From Synchiropus splendidus (taxonomy: Eukaryota; Chordata; Actinopteri; Syngnathiformes; Callionymidae): a stretch of 64,000 bases of DNA. A program made the position numbers and the translations under genes. The DNA is taken from assembly GCF_027744825.2 (NCBI RefSeq), contig NW_026527058.1, positions 62,001 to 126,000 on the forward strand, read 5' to 3'. Position 1 is the first letter of the stretch. The number at the start of each line of letters is the position of its first letter. Below, one piece after another: positions 1-9,589 of the stretch. Under the pieces are notes generated by a model. It made no database searches and had not been told where the DNA came from. It saw only the letters and a program-made list of their open reading frames with translations.

Positions 1-80
1 TTGTTGGAAGTTGGAATCGTGAATAAAACCTGCTGTGTTGATACCTCCTGTGAGTCCTTTCAGTTTCGGCCATCACTGTT
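1..80 (+). repeat. 3' part of a Gypsy LTR (cut by window edge)
   Basis: The first ~60 bases match the reverse complement of about 19490-19556 with few changes, and both carry AATAAA or ATAAAA followed by CCTGCTGTGTTGATAC. This fits the R/U5 part of an LTR. A short leader (TTAGCGACGAGGAT, from about 79) follows and resembles a Gypsy primer-binding region, after which gag begins. The LTR start lies outside the window, so its length and target duplication cannot be judged. The exact LTR end is uncertain by about 10 bases. Confidence 0.6.
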
Positions 81-175
81 AGCGACGAGGATAAAGAACG
101 AGACTTTTTGCAAACCGGTCACTGTGGTAACTGACGGCAACGTTTTTGTGTAGTTTGTTCATCATAGCGATAATC

Positions 176-966
176 ATGGCGGCTACTGTGGGTACAGTGA
201 CGCCTTTCGAAGCTAGTTCGCATTCATGGGAGGACTATTGTGAAATTTTGGAACATTTTTTTTATTGCAAACGTCATTGAAGATGAGGATATACAGCGCG
301 CAGTGTTGCTCAGCAGTGTCGGGGCCCAGGCATATGCGGAGCATTTGAGGAAACTGTTGAGACCGGAAAAACCAGGGGATCGTTCGTATGCTGAACTGGT
401 CATCCTTTTGAGGAATCATTTCCATCTGAAACCGAGTGAGATTATGCAACGATGGAAGAAGAATAGAAGGACTGAAGAGACCGTTTGTGACTACGTGGCG
501 GAGTTGAGGAACTGGCTCATGATTGTAACTATGGTGAGACACTGACTGTGATGCTGAGAGACCGCTTGGTGTGTGGGTTCAACGACGACAGGATACAGAG
601 GAAGCTGCTGTCGCAGGATGGACTGACATTTGACAGAGCGTTCAAAGTGGCCTTAGCGATGGAAGCTGCAGATAGAGACTTGATGAACCCACGAGGTGTG
701 AAGGACTCACTCCATCACCGGTCAACAAAGTGGAAGAGACGAGGGCAGTAGTGTCCATGGAGTCGAGAAGGTGCTATAGATGTGGTGGAGAGACTCACTT
801 GGCCAGTGATTGCCGGTTTGCTGAGGTCAAATGTCATAACTGTGGAAAAGTGGATCACTTAAAGACAGTACGTAAAAATATGACAGAGGTGAGGGAGACA
901 AAACAAACAAGAAAAAGGGGGAAAGGTACAACGCCGTCGAACAAATTTCATGCAGGAGAAGGATGA
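176..966 (+). pseudogene. Gypsy gag (capsid/nucleocapsid), frameshifted
   Basis: Gag packages the retrotransposon RNA into cytoplasmic particles. The likely start is the ATG at 176, giving a short in-frame stretch that shifts frame near 275. The reading then continues at 240-545, 548-751 and 730-966, so at least three frame changes are needed. The middle part contains the conserved LTR-element gag pattern (MLRDRLVCG, then RKLLSQ and AMEAADRDL). The C-terminal part has two CCHC-type zinc knuckles: CYRCGGETHLASDC, complete, and CHNCGKVDHL, in which the final Cys is not seen. It is followed directly by protease. The gene is non-functional as it stands. Family assignment to Ty3/Gypsy rests on order (gag-PR-RT-RH) and on the RT downstream. 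Confidence 0.85.
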
Positions 967-2160
967 CAGTGAAAATGAAGAGATGTTTACAGTGACAGAT
1001 AAAAGAAGATGCAGCAGTGAGGAACTGGACATTCCTAGAGTAGAGCCGTTGAGGGTAAATGGAAAGAAGGTGGTTTTTGAGGTAGACACCGGCTGCAGTT
1101 ACACTATTATGGCTCAACAGATGGTTGACAAAACAGAACTAACACTAAACTTGTGGACTGCAAGATAAAGTTAAAAACATATGGAGGTCATCAGGTTCCA
1201 GTGGTGGGGGCAATTAAGGTCAAGGTTGAACACAATGATCAGATCAAATGGCTGCCTGTCATTGTTGAAAGGTTGGTGAAAGGTTCAGGAGCAAGTCTTC
1301 TGGGCAGAGGCAGGATGAAAGCATTCCAGATAGAGGGGCAGTTTGTCCACAAAACAGATGAGGTGGACAGTTCCCTGCAAGAGGTTCTCTCCCGACATGA
1401 GAAGGTATTCAAAGAAGAGTTAGGGTCATTAAGGGCCACAGCCAAGATTCATGTGGCTCAGGATGCCACGCCCTTATTTTACAAACCCAGGTCGGTTCCA
1501 TTTGCCATTAAAAGAAAAGTGGAAATCGAACTTCAGAGACTAGCAGAGGAAAGAATATTGGAACCTGTGATGTTCTCTGAATGGGCAGCACCTATTGTGC
1601 CTGTGTTCAAACCTGATGGTAGTGTGAGGATTTGTGGAGATTATAAATTAACAGTGAACAAAGTCTCCACGACCGAACAGTATCCGATTCCAAGAATGGA
1701 GGATATGATGGCAAGCCTGCAGGGGGACAGAAGTTCACAAAACTCGATATGAGCCAAGCATATCAGCAAATAGTCCTTGAAAAGGAATCAAGGAATTTTG
1801 TGAGTGTCAACACTCACAAAGGTCTTTTAACATATACACGTCTGCCTTTTGGAGTAAACTCCAGTCCTGCTATTTTCCAACGCACCATGGAGAATGTACT
1901 TCAAGGTATGTTAACTGTGGCTGTTTATTTACATGAAATTATATTGAGAAGAAGAGATGACAGCTCTCATCTGCAAACACTCAACGAAGTGCTGCAGAGG
2001 TTGGAGGATAAAGGCCTGAAGTTGTAACGGAGAAAGCGTCAGTCCATGGAAAACAAAGTAACATTCTTGGGTCATCAGGTGGACAGGACAGGCCTGCATC
2101 CAATGCCAGCGAAGGTCAAAGCAGTCCAGGAGGCTCTGGTGCCACGGTCTGTAAGTGAAC
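950..2160 (+). pseudogene. Gypsy pol, 5' part: protease and reverse transcriptase
   Basis: The aspartic protease active site is visible as VDTG near 1079 (retropepsin D-T/S-G). The reading changes frame near 1160 and continues at 1153-1752 into RT: the FKPDGSVRICGDYK region (RT blocks 1-2), then after another frame change near 1745 SQAYQQIVL, LPFGVNSSPAIFQRTM and the catalytic block. That block reads YLHEI, where Gypsy RTs have Y-x-D-D, so both catalytic aspartates of the box are altered. A TAA follows GLKL at about 2025. The frame then resumes (FLGHQVDRTGLHP) and runs into the piggyBac at 2161. Removing the piggyBac restores the frame into the RNase H part at 3673. Inactive. Confidence 0.88.
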
Positions 2161-3672
2161 TTAACCCTCGTATTATGATGAAAAAAAATTACATTGATTA
2201 TGTTGGGGGTCATTTTGACACACACTGTGTAAATCCACTCAAAACAGTCAAAAAAACAGATTGAACCAATCTTCAATCTTCAAAACATCTTCATTTTAGA
2301 TTATATAAAAATTTGTAAAACAGACATAGAACACATTTACAATTTCAACCCTATATTTAAGAGCAATTTCAGTTTTTCCCTCCTCACAAACACTTTTATT
2401 TTCATTTAACTTGACCCATTTTTCAATGTTCAATATGTTCAATGCTCTCCACATGATGGACAGACTGTAACTGTGTGTTTTGTAGATGCAATTCTTGCAT
2501 TTCACAAAACAGGTACTTGTTTTACTGTCAGATCTCGCATCTTTTCCGTTTCTTCACACCTGTATCCAATGCATCCTTGGCAGATTGGTAGGGTGATGTG
2601 AGCTTGACCTTTGTCAATGACAGCAGCAGTTGCTGGGCATCGAGGTGGCCTGGCTTGACTCTGCAGCTTGGGAGTGACGGGACATAGGCATTGTAAGCAG
2701 ACACAACAACGATGTTGCAGAAAATCACCAAGGGGCAATGGGCAGTCTTGCGCTGGCAGCTGTATGTTGCTGTGACTTTGTCAACTCCTTTTTTGGTGCA
2801 GTTTCAGTCCAGGATCATGTGTGGCTGCATGTCTTCTCTTGTGCTTAGAGATGCATCTCTGTGCATTGTGCTCATTACAAGAACATTCTTGTTTCTCTTT
2901 GGGCAGTATGAAACAACTGTTGCCTTGTCACTGAAAGCAAATATTGAGCAATGCAGAGGTCTGCCCTGCACCTTCAGAATTTCCTTGGGAAGGTCTGGCT
3001 TCTTTCTTCTGACTGTTCCCGCTGTCCAGCTTTCTCTTCTGAAGTTCATCTCCAAGGAGATAGAATGTAAGCCCTTCACTCATGTCCATCACTACACGCA
3101 TCCCCTGATTGTTCTCGGGTGCTCTTCCAGGTAGCTTTCCAGCGTATACTTTCATATTACAGGCATAGCTAGATTTTGCATCACAGGCCACCCATATTTT
3201 GATGCCATACTTGGCGAGCTTGTTGGGCATGTACTGTAAACCTTCTGTAGCTCATTTTTGGTTTGTCAAAGAGTCTACATGAGAACACTGACAAGAACAA
3301 GGGAGAGAAAGTTATCCCTCTACACACAGCTGGGTCTGAATGGCTATTCAGACAATCAAATCAATCAAAATACACATAGCTGGGCAGTCTAAATAGGTAT
3401 ATCAAAGAGACATGTTTATTTTGGATCTGAACAGCCACTTACCCACATTAAAGAATCCGGGTCAAAATGACCCGCAACATCATCTTTGTATAAAAGCTCT
3501 GTACAGACATGCCACTTGACATCAAAGTGTCCAGATTTTACACACCTGTTCATTACCCTTGATGAGGAAAAGTCACAAAATTTTATGAAGAAAAAGTCAG
3601 GATAACCACTACTTTTATGAACACAAAAACGGATATCGGTCAAATTGACCCTAAGCATAATACGAGGGTTAA
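2161..3672. mobile_element. piggyBac-type DNA transposon, copy 1
   Basis: The element is bounded by TTAA at 2161-2164 and 3669-3672, the hallmark piggyBac target duplication. Inside each TTAA lies the same 13-base terminal inverted repeat, CCCTCGTATTATG and its complement. Further in, both ends carry a GGTCA(A/T)TTTGAC block. About 1.5 kb remains, shorter than typical autonomous elements (about 2.3 kb and up), so it is internally deleted. The coding strand is minus. It interrupts the Gypsy RT frame exactly, and the host reading frame is recovered when one TTAA and the element are removed. The paralogous insertion is at 61722-62797. Confidence 0.93.
2400..3240 (-). pseudogene. piggyBac transposase remnant
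   Basis: PiggyBac transposases cut and paste at TTAA using a DDD catalytic triad. Reading on the minus strand, 3230-2928 encodes the conserved block LAKYGIKIWVACDAKSSY, then a frame change leads to a part (about 3079-2804) with FSDKATVVSYCPKRNKNV. After another shift comes a segment around 2731-2528 including IFCNIVVVSAYNAYV, and a C-terminal cysteine-rich tail around 2500-2460 (CKNC). The N-terminal part of the enzyme, including the first catalytic Asp region, is missing. At least three frame changes are seen. Inactive; family call is firm from motifs together with TTAA and TIRs. Confidence 0.85.
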
Positions 3673-4056
3673 AGCTTTTCTAGGTCTGCTAAACTTTTAT
3701 AACTTGCCGAACTTGTCTGCTGTGCCGGCTCCATTACACAAGTTACTGAGGAAAGATGACAAACGGAGGTGGGAGGTTGAGCAAGAAGAGGCTTTTAAGC
3801 AGGCAAAGAAGTTACTACAAAGCAGTCAAGTGTTGGTTCATTATGATGAACAAAAACTTACTGCTGTCATATGATACCTCACCTTATGGGGTGGGGGCAG
3901 TCTTGGCACACAGGCTGGAAGGGGGAGCAGAAAAGCCTGTGGGTTATGCCTCGCGCACACCCACAGCAGCAGAAAAAAACTATTCACAGTTGGATAAAGA
4001 GGGCTTAGCAGTCATTTTTGGGGTGCAGCACTTTCACAAATATTTGAGTGGATCGG
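3673..4056 (+). pseudogene. Gypsy pol, RT thumb and RNase H (3' of the piggyBac)
   Basis: Directly after the TTAA the frame reads [10 protein letters not shown], continuous with ...VSEL before the insertion. It then passes LHKLLRKD and a one-base frame change near 3860 into the RNase H region: [42 protein letters not shown]. The first RNase H aspartate (the D of DTSPYG) and the glutamate (KEG) are present. Similarity stops abruptly at about 4056 after FHKYLSGS, where DIRS-like sequence begins. RNase H C-terminus, integrase and 3' LTR are therefore lost here; the copy at 60842-61777 shows what followed in a sister element. Confidence 0.85.
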
Positions 4057-4181
4057 TTTGCCAGGAAGCGCGGCAATTGTTCTCCCCTGACTGCGATGAG
4101 ACTTCAGTCCTGCATGAAGTTTCCGTGGTTCAGATGAGCCGCTCCGCACCTCTTCTTCTCTTGATGTGCCAGATGCGCCGG

Positions 4182-4201
4182 CTGTAATTTCACAATTACA
4201 G
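4182..4201. other. Small perfect hairpin near the outer end of the composite
   Basis: CTGTAATTTCACAATTACAG forms a 7-bp stem (CTGTAAT/ATTACAG) with a 6-base loop. The same structure recurs at the corresponding position of other copies (about 40612-40654, extended, and 60065-60084). It lies 125-250 bases from the outer edge of the arms. Confidence 0.6.
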
Positions 4202-5939
4202 AGTCACTCACTCACGCCTCTTTAATTTCACAATCAGATTTTGTGGAGTGCCCTGGCACTTCCAGTGAAGTAGAAAGGCTGGTGTAATATTCCTGGAATA
4301 TGTTTGTGTCCAGCTGTCCCTGGAGCCTGCCTCCCTCCCAAACAGTCCTTTAACACGGGGCAGAAATTATGAGCGGACCTCTGATCCTGGGGCGTCCCCT
4401 CAAAGCATGGCTACTTCAAGGCTGGCAGGCAGTCTTTTGCCCCCCGAAGTGCAGTTCACTATTCGATATGCTAAAGTACCCGCAACACTCAAAGTATATA
4501 ATCCCAAATGAGTGTGGACTGCCGTCTGTTGGGTAAACATCAACTGCTCGTCCAATTCATTCCGGACTATTCCCGGCGCAGTTCTGACACTCCACTGGCA
4601 CTCGGAACGCACGTGGTCAGGTACGGAGCTTTCTGCCAGGTGGAGGGTTTGGATTTTGCGGCACGACGCTCACTCTCACTCAGCCGTAATGTGCGATTCC
4701 CTCGCCCCTGGAGCTTGACATCCCACATGAGGAGTGACCATCACACCCAGCGTGACAGAGCCACCATCGCGCAGTAGAATGGTGTCTCAGCCGTGGGCAA
4801 CCGGCTCATAGCGCTTGCTCATAGCTCATCATCGCACTCCTTATGAGCTCCGTGGACAGGCTCATCCATCGCAGAACCTCTCTCAGTCCACCAGAGATTC
4901 AACAGTCCGTCGGCATGGTGCTCTGCTCGCGGCGCCTCCTCCACACACAGCCGCCCGGGGGGAACACCGTATAATAACCGCGCTGATCATCGCTGCTTCT
5001 CTTGGAGAGACCAGTCGGCTGCTCTCACCTCTGCTGTATGCTTTGTATTTAAAAGCATACATCTAAACCAAAGTCTAACTTGTAAAAAAATAAGATTCAT
5101 TACTTTGGTATCGGGTCCGCTTCTTCTCTGCCTAAAATTAAGGATCATCACCCGCCAAGATCTCTTCCGGTTCCAGTCAGTCCGAACTCCGGCTTAAAAA
5201 ATGTGTTTTTGTTTGACATCGTCTCATGAGACAGAGCAGTAAAGTAATGGTCTATCTGCCACGTTATCCCTGACGTCAGAACTGTACCTGGGGAAGTTTC
5301 TGGAGCTTGGTGGTTTTCCTCAGATTAGCCACAATAGGAAGCATAGGCATCAAATATCACTTTCCCGTCTCTCTACAGATCCCGGTTGCAGCCAAAAGTC
5401 AGGAGAGTTTCAATTCTGCCATTAACTTTTCTTATTCCTCAGACTCGCCAGTTTCCAGCAGGGGTCGCCACAGGACCACGAAAGCCACCTCTTCAGAGGA
5501 TCTCACAGTAGGCGCTGCGTGCCAGACCTGCTCTGTTCTCAGCTCCTTCACGCGATGTCTGATGCGATGTCTGTCTGCGATGTCTGTCTGCGATGTCTGT
5601 CTGCGATTCTGTTTTTTGCAGCCCTCCAAACCTCTCAGAGGCAAGCACGACATCGTCATCTACAGAGTCATCTCTTTCTGAGGATGATTGGGCCGGTCCC
5701 TCGGGTCTTCATCTTAGGAGAATTGCAGCGTCAGATCAAGGTACACTGCAAGATTGGGGAACCGAATTCCTCTGACGGCTCAACTGACAAAAGCGAGTCT
5801 GTTTTTGAAGAACCAGCGGGACTTGAAGTGCCCAGAGGAGTGGGCGCTGAGCACCGACGAGCCTTTCATTCTAGGCCCTCCCGGGAGGCCGGGTCCGCTC
5901 CTGTGCTCAGGGCGCCTGTCTTGACAGAGTATCTTCCGA

Positions 5940-6110
5940 ATTGAAAGCGCCTGTCTCCTCACCAGCCCATATGGATCGAAAAAATACACGGTCTTTGACA
6001 CGCCCTTCAGTTTCACAGTCAACCCCCAGGTTCTGCGACACCATGTGGACCTGAGTGAACTCAGAGTTCCAGCGGTCATGTCTGATGGAGGAGGACCGCA
6101 GTTAGAGGGG
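5940..6110 (+). pseudogene. DIRS-like RT N-terminus, truncated
   Basis: A short stretch reads as the start of the RT-bearing protein, with APVSSPAHMDR, SQSTPRFCDT and CLMEEDR. The same words occur at 47800-47960, where they run on into RT. Here the match stops after the MEEDR word and the satellite remnant begins at about 6108. A stop codon interrupts the part before VNSE. Reverse transcriptase copies element RNA into DNA; this fragment lacks all catalytic blocks. Confidence 0.6.
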
Positions 6111-6180
6111 TGACTGAGAACATGAAATTTTCACTTACAGCAATAGGAATAACACTCTTTCTAGTGTGATCAACACTAAA
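6108..6180 (+). repeat. Remnant of the ~188-bp satellite
   Basis: GGGTGACTGAGAACATGAAATTTTCAC through ATCAACACTAAACCT is less than half a monomer of the repeat seen at 9590-12890. It joins the next DIRS-like block at the same word (ACGAATAGGGCGC) as the arrays at 15671, 43030 and 56280. It shows an array contracted to one partial unit in a copy with otherwise identical flanks. Confidence 0.7.
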
Positions 6181-7020
6181 CCTCTACGAATAGGGCGCTT
6201 GCTTCCAAGCCATGGGATGAGTTTGACGAGAGCCAGGCACTGCTATGAGGTGGATCTGTAGACTGTGTTCCCAGACTTGGCTGAGTTCCGTGTGGTGGAG
6301 TCAGGCAAGTTCCCGCTTGATCTTCACCTGTGAGGCCGTCGTATCGAAGTTGAGCTCTCTCTCCACCTCCTGCTCAAGAATCATCCCACTTCACTGACGG
6401 CCCACTGGCGGTGGTTGGCGAGACTACACACGTGGCGCTACCGCATGTTGTCTGCCCACATCTGGAAGAAATCTGGACTATTCCCGTCGCAGTTCTGACA
6501 CTCCACTGGCACTCGCACCGCACGTGATCAGGTACGGAGCTTACTGCCAGGTGGAGGGTTTGGATTTGCAGCGCTGTGTTCCCTCTCACTCAGAAGTCAT
6601 GCCCGATTTGCGATGCGCGATGCCCTCGCCCCTGGAGCTCGACTTCTCCCCTGAGGAGTGACCATCCCACCATCACGCAGTGGAATGGTGTCTACACTAT
6701 CGGCAACCAGCTCATAGCGCTTGCAGACATCATTGTGGTCTTTATGAGCTCCGTGGACAGGCTCATCCATTCCAGAACCTCTGTCACTCCACCAGAGATT
6801 TTGGAGATTCAACAGTCCGTCGGTGTGGTGCTCTGCTCGCGGCGCCTCCTCCACAGACAGCCGCCGCCCGGGTCGAACACCATCGCTGGTTGAAGGGGCG
6901 CGGAGAGCCCAGCTGTCTGGATCATAGCCGCACAGATCATCGCTGCTCCTCTTGGAGAGACCAGTCGGCTGCTCTCACCTCTGCTCCCTCCAAAAGTGTA
7001 CGAAGAAAACTTTGTATCTA

Positions 7021-7530
7021 AAAGTATGCATCTAAACCAAAGTCTAAGTTGAATAAAATATAAGATGGATTACTTTGGTATCGGGTCTGTTTCCTCTCTG
7101 CCCAAAATTACAGTTTCTCACTGGACAAGTTCTCTTCCGGTTCCAGTCAGTGCGAACTCTGGCTTCAAAAATTTGTTTTTGTCAGATCAAAGTACACTGC
7201 AAGTTTGGGGGCCCTGCTTCCACTCACAGCTCAACTGACAAAAGCAAGTCTGTTTTTGAAGAACCACCGGAGTTGAAGTGCCCTGAGGAGTGGGCGCTGA
7301 GAACGATGACCCTTCTATCCTAGATCCGCTCCGGAGGCCTGGTGCTCTCCTGTGCTCAGGTCGCCTGTCTTGACAGAGTATCTTCCGAATTAAAAGTGCC
7401 TGTCTCCTCACCTGCCCATATAGATCAAGAAGATACTCCGTCATTGACACGTCCTTCAGTTTCACAGTCAACCCCGAGATTCTGCGACACCACGTGGACC
7501 TGGGTGAACTCATAGAACGCTGGTTCTATG
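7021..7530 (+). mobile_element. DIRS-like leader and RT N-terminal block (second copy)
   Basis: This repeats the layout of 5080-6110 in shortened form: the leader words TTTGGTATCGGGTCTGTTTCC and TCTTCCGGTTCCAGTCAGTGCGAACTC, then the pre-RT protein region ending RFCDTTWTWVN at about 7500. A deletion of about 2 kb relative to 47950-49740 then joins RT N-terminus directly to the recombinase C-terminal half. No intact reading frame spans it. Confidence 0.6.
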
Positions 7531-8162
7531 ACTGACTTCGCACCTAAATGTCTCTCTTCTTCTACACAGGTCAGCACCTTATCAGTAAAGGCTTTCTGAC
7601 CTCCTCCACATTCAGACGAGGAGCATGACAGTTTACACAAAATGTGTCCGGTTAGAAAGCTAAAAGCTTAATTGGATCGAGTCCCACCCTTCAGAAAGTC
7701 GGACACTCTGTGGATGGCTCTCCCTGGTGGAAAGAAGCGGCAGGCACTGTCCCCTCACAGGTTGTAAAATTGGCTTAGAATTTCCATCATGAAAGCCTAT
7801 GAGAAAACAGGAATCCCTGGAAACAGCTGTTGCTGCTTTCAAGAGAGTATCTCTTAAAGAAAACTGCCAGGCAGCTTCTTGATCATCAATGTCTACTTTT
7901 GCTGACCACTATGTGTCTAATGTGTCTGCATCCTCCTTCCCTCATGTCAATCTGTCTTCAGGAGCAGCCGAACCCTGCGACCAGTAGGCCCTCATTCACA
8001 GCACTAGCTTTGGGACACTGGTATCAGCTTCATTTCAGTGCAGTGGAGTGTGCAGCGTCCCAAGATCGACCGTATTCCTACATAACTGTCTATTCATTTG
8101 CGAATAAACTCCCTCTTCCTTGCTCAGCTCAGACTAGAACCCTGGCTGTAGCTGCTCAGTAA
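7531..8162 (+). pseudogene. Tyrosine recombinase (YR1), C-terminal half, DIRS-like
   Basis: DIRS elements integrate with a tyrosine recombinase instead of a DDE integrase. After the deletion junction the sequence matches the YR at 49270-50230: APKCLSSS, WMALPGGKK, HRL.NWLRISIMKAY. Near 7860-7925 one frame reads AASWSS.STFADHYVSN, the usual place of the nucleophilic tyrosine (TAT near 7909). Several stops and shifts are present, and the HxxR box is damaged. The block ends near a CTCAGTAAATG word shared with 50285. Inactive, but it preserves the Tyr box that is less clear in the other copy. Confidence 0.65.
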
Positions 8163-8400
8163 ATGTTTTCTCTATAGGTGTGGAGGATTGTTAATGCCAC
8201 TTTCTATTTCAGTCATATAGTGGTTAAAAGTGGACAACGCAGTTCCTGCTGATCCACAGTGTAGGGTACACACCATATATGAGGGGTTGTTAACGCCACC
8301 TTCTATATCAGCTTACGGTGGCAAAGGCGAGGCCTGCCACCCAGAGTGTAAAATTACACTCTACGTATGAGGGGTTGTTAATGCTACATCTTCGCAACCC
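8163..8400 (+). repeat. ~95-bp tandem unit in the 3' tail of the DIRS-like element
   Basis: Three related starts occur at about 8178 (GTGTGGAGGATTGTTAATGCCAC), 8276 (ATATATGAGGGGTTGTTAACGCC) and 8366 (ACGTATGAGGGGTTGTTAATGC). The same triplet recurs at 50309, 50405 and 50500, and one unit appears inverted at about 41270-41300. Position just after the recombinase suggests terminal or internal complementary repeats of the element, which DIRS families need for circularisation; that role is an inference. Confidence 0.5.
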
Positions 8401-8770
8401 ATTCATTAATTCATTCAGGCTGGATAGACCCCGGGCGTGGCGGTGGCATAGGAAGTCTCATCGGCCGGTACCGTATGAGGCCCTGGCCATCCGAGATAGC
8501 GACAGGACACTGGGCATACCACCTTCCGTCATACCAAAGCAACATCGCCGGTGACATTGCAGGTGTTTTAGTGCTGTAAAAGGTGCATCTCCTTGACGAC
8601 CGTCTTGCAAAGGAGGCAGCGGTGCAAGTCAGACGTCCGGTATGGGCGGCCATGGTAATTGCCCGTGGTTCTCAGGTCAGGCCACATTGCAAGGCTGGGG
8701 GTTAAGCTTTGTGATCAAGATGACCTCATAGGTGTTCCAGAGTCCCGGGAGGTGTTCTGGACTGAGCAAC
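8400..8770 (+). other. DIRS-like 3' tail, no coding evidence
   Basis: A non-coding stretch conserved with 50540-50885 (words GGCGTGGCGGTGGCATA, CATACCAAAGCAACATCGCCGGTGACATT and GTTCCAGAGTCCCGGGAGGTGTTCTGGACT). Both strands are littered with stops. It links the tandem tail repeats to the start of the second recombinase remnant. Confidence 0.5.
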
Positions 8771-9470
8771 TCTGCCACCTGTGCTCACACATACACTCAC
8801 ACAAGGGTGTGCTGCAACCTGTTCAAGTCCTGCAAAAAGTCCTGCAGCAGGGGGCAGAAATTATGAGGGGACCGCCTATCCTGGGGCATCCCCTCAATGC
8901 ATGGCTACTTCAAGGCTAGCAGGTGGTCCTCTGCCCACCGAGGTAGAGTTAACTATTCGAAATGCAAAATCACCGGTAACACTCAAAGCATATAATGCTA
9001 AATGGGTGTGGACTGCTGTTCGTTGGGTAAACATCCACTGCTAGTCCAGTTCATGCAGGGATTTCGAAGACTCAGACCTCCAGACGCATCTGCCCCTATG
9101 GGGATCTACAATTGGTATTAAAGTCTCTCTGAGAAGCTCCCTTCGAGCCACTTGGTCAGGCTCCTTTGGAGCTGGTGGCTTAGAGAGCAGCTGTCCTCCT
9201 GGTCCTGGCCTCCATCAGGAGGGTTTGGAGAACTATGTGCCAGCTGGGTCCCGCGAGGTTCCTGGAGGTGGTGCATCCTTCGCCATGTGGTCTCCTCTTC
9301 TACACGGTCAAGTTCTTGGTCCGTGGGAGAGACCAGCAGGCGAAGCGATGGCTTTGACTCCTGATCTCAACTTTCCTCCCATTTCTGCTACAGTCGGATT
9401 ATGGTCAAAGATTGATGGAAATAAGGAACGATTGAAATCTCTCACGATAGGTCATAGGTAGGGGACCGGT
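8771..9470 (+). pseudogene. Second tyrosine recombinase remnant (YR2), DIRS-like
   Basis: A second recombinase-like segment starts at LPTEVELTIRNAKSPVTLKA (about 8925-8985), typical of the N-terminal core-binding part. It continues past frame changes to a stretch around 9180-9240, where alternate frames give LASIRRVW, the usual surroundings of the box I arginine. The remainder (9240-9470) is shared with 52320-52550 and is not recognised. The right composite has the fuller YR2 at 51000-51640, and a minus-strand copy lies at 39695-40150. HxxR and Tyr boxes are missing here. Confidence 0.55.
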
Positions 9471-9589
9471 GGCGGTATATCCATCACCATCATATCATCC
9501 GTCAACATAATGTTTTCTGTCGGAAATCCAATTTCTCTCACTCTTATCAAACGTTTTCTACACTGTTCACTCAGTGACCAGAAAAGTCT

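Larger units (their letters stand above)
4057..7020 (+). mobile_element. DIRS-like composite, left (+) arm of a large inverted repeat
   Basis: These 3 kb recur, block by block and inverted, at 14731-19110. From outside in: an outer end (4057-4470), a block with the N-terminus of a tyrosine recombinase (LPPEVQFTIRYAK at about 4440), a gag-region-like block (4480-5080), a leader-like block (5080-5500), a 13-base minisatellite (GCGATGTCTGTCT, about 5556-5606), an RT N-terminal block (5780-6110), an 80-base remnant of the satellite, and a second gag-region-like block (6190-7020). No long intact frame exists. It joins Gypsy RNase H at 4056. Assignment to a DIRS-like element comes from the RT, RNase H and YR fragments in the better copy at 46465-52550. 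Confidence 0.65.

Noticed and set aside
213..542. 109-codon minus-strand frame
   Set aside because: Antisense of Gypsy gag; no motif of its own.
2712..3134. 140-codon plus-strand frame
   Set aside because: Antisense shadow of the piggyBac transposase, which reads on minus.
4508..5066. Several overlapping frames as separate host genes
   Set aside because: The block is repeated at six other places in both orientations with inconsistent frame conservation; it belongs to the DIRS-like element.
5556..5606. 13-base minisatellite as a regulatory array
   Set aside because: Short slippage repeat (GCGATGTCTGTCT) inside the leader-like block, with a shorter version at 47440-47475; no sign of function.
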